Below are positions 55,200 to 56,915 of a DNA stretch of 56,915 bases, piece by piece. Positions within the stretch are counted from its first letter, which is position 1. The number at the start of each line of letters is the position of its first letter. A program made the position numbers and the translations under genes. The notes beneath the pieces are model-generated. The model saw only the letters and a list, made by a program, of their open reading frames with translations. It was not told the DNA's origin and did not search any database. The stretch comes from Chromera velia. Lineage: Eukaryota; Sar; Chromeraceae. The stretch covers positions 1 to 56,915 of the forward strand of contig JAHBMJ010000097.1 in NCBI GenBank assembly GCA_018398765.1, given 5' to 3'.

Positions 55200-56236
55200 C
55201 TAAAAGTCAAGGAAGCGTTTAAGGAGCCCCTTGCTAAAGACCCTAATGTTGTGATGGATGTTGTAATTGAAGTCTAGTGATGACACTATCACATTGTGAC
55301 GGTTTGATTTTGTTTTTTGAAGGAAGGTCCAAGGGGGGGGGGGTGTTTACTCAATTTTACTACATATTATGCATTACAAGTTTACGAGCCCTTTCTAGAC
55401 ATCACCTAGAGACACAACTTTAATCGCAGATTGTGAGCCAACCAGTGAGCACTTTGATAACATTTTGACTTTGTTTGAAGTAATTTAATGCAATAAGTCC
55501 TAAAAAAATGGTTTTTAATATACGGGTGATGTTTAACACTAACATACCCTATGTATAACCCCTAAAAGTCATAGAGTAATGTTTGAGCCTGCCATGCAAT
55601 ACATGTGATTTCCTGTCTGTACTGACTTTGGGCTGTGAATCCTTGTGTCTTTGAGTAAATGGGTGAATGAGTAGGCGTGTTGGGTTTCCGTGTCCGTCTA
55701 CATATCTGTCTTAAAGTATCCCCCCGTTGCTGTCCACGATACTCGTTTCGATGCACAGTACCCCTGTAGACAAATTTTTCTAGTATTTATGTGCGTGGAT
55801 GCCAGTCTGTGATATGGTTTTATCTTCATGTGCTCTGTCCGGCTTTCTCCGTTCCACATTTTTCTGTGTCCCTTAGGCTATGTGTATATTGAAATTCGTC
55901 TCCTTTGAGTGACCAGGTGCACGTTGATTGAGTGCAGGAGTGCTGAGACTCTGAGGAGAAGCGCAAGGGCAAAAAACTGGCTGACTGACTGCCTGACTGA
56001 CTGACTAACCCACTGATCGACTGGCAGCGATAGACAGTCACAGTAACTGACTATTTGTCTGTCTTGTAGGTTTGTCTTGCTATCTGTAAAAAAATTCCCC
56101 TCCCCTGGAATAAAAATATGGCCTGTTTGCCTGCCTGCCCACCTGCTCACCTGCCTACCTATCTGTCTGCTTCTCCGTATATTTGTCTGTATAACATGGT
56201 ATATAGGTGTATGCGTATGTATATGAGGCCAGGAGG

Positions 56237-56237
<1 letters not shown>

Positions 56238-56273
<36 letters not shown>

Positions 56274-56328
56274 TGAGAGCAAGAGCGAGAGTGAGAGCAA
56301 GAGCGAGAGTGAGACAGAGAGAGAGAGA

Positions 56329-56370
<42 letters not shown>
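56238..56370. repeat. GA microsatellite
   Basis: It is GA repeats with regularly spaced AGCGAGAGTGAGAGCAAG units in the middle. Confidence 0.92.
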
Positions 56371-56371
<1 letters not shown>

Positions 56372-56797
56372 TGGGCAGCTTGTGCTTTAAGGCTTTAGCA
56401 GGACTACATCCATGATGTATTTCATTGTGTTGGCCTTTCTGCCTCGTGTGTTTTTGTGCATACGTGAGAGCTTCCTTTGAAAGGCTCTTTGACATTCCCG
56501 CTCCACTCTACCGCAGGGCCTGTGTATACTAGTGTGTATGGTTGTCTCTCGGTGTGTGTTTGCCTGCATATTCCTTTATACGACCACCAGGCAGTGTACC
56601 GAGGTCTGCTTGCTTGATATTACACTCAAAACTCTCTGGGTTGATTGCCTGCTTTGGGGTTACTGCCCAGGGCCACTGCCTCTTTTTGCACTGCACAATT
56701 TTGAATGTTCTACGTATCAGTCTGTGAATGAAATGAAAGCCTTAGAAACTTTGAAGGAAAGGGGACATTCCTTAGCACATCCTTATCTAATCTTCCG

Positions 56798-56915
<118 letters not shown>

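Overview
The window is eukaryotic nuclear DNA. Its genes are broken by many GT-AG introns, the proteins belong to eukaryotic ER-glycosylation, lipid-droplet and ubiquitin families, and introns and spacers are full of microsatellites. Protein divergence, moderate GC and very long low-complexity tails fit a protist. A chromerid alga such as Chromera velia is my best guess, but that is inference from style and not proven here. Gene models were built by hand from reading-frame continuity, splice phase and family similarity. Where a model is well constrained (ALG2, HECT ligase, membrane gene at 3.1-7.5 kb) every intron phase closes.

Layout. 0-3 kb: spacer with a nested pair of short inverted-repeat transposons (MITEs). 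3.07-7.45 kb (+): seven-exon gene for a secretory-pathway multi-pass membrane protein of unknown family. 8.68-14.55 kb (-): complete but decayed Ty3/gypsy LTR retrotransposon with both LTRs and a 5-bp target duplication. 15.61-19.86 kb (-): seipin with an extraordinarily long C-terminal tail. 20.58-25.96 kb (+): ALG2 mannosyltransferase, divergent from seipin across about 0.7 kb and missing one conserved exon at an assembly gap. 26.85-28.89 kb (+): single-exon 680-residue membrane protein with an internally duplicated domain. 30.48-30.68 kb (-): BED-type zinc-finger fragment. 34.69-35.31 kb (-): EAPP-like zinc protein. About 37-40.07 kb (+): uncharacterised multi-exon gene with a Cys-rich part. 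42.2 kb: a third MITE copy. 43.15-53.26 kb (+): about 22-exon UBE3A-type HECT ubiquitin ligase. 53.3-56.9 kb: spacer with one possible acidic exon and long CT/GT repeats.

The genes do not form an operon-like system. Two loosely related themes appear: ER membrane and lipid biology (seipin, ALG2, two orphan membrane proteins) and ubiquitin or zinc-protein functions. The most notable observations are: nearly half of the inferred splice donors begin GTC rather than GTA/GTG, often opening tandem GTCA/GTCG repeats; three MITE copies with exact or near-exact 8-bp target duplications, one inserted inside another; a retrotransposon whose decay is almost all C-to-T/G-to-A and which keeps a GGGAAAC frameshift site; the giant seipin tail; and the orphan duplicated-domain membrane protein. 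I see no single complete new system.
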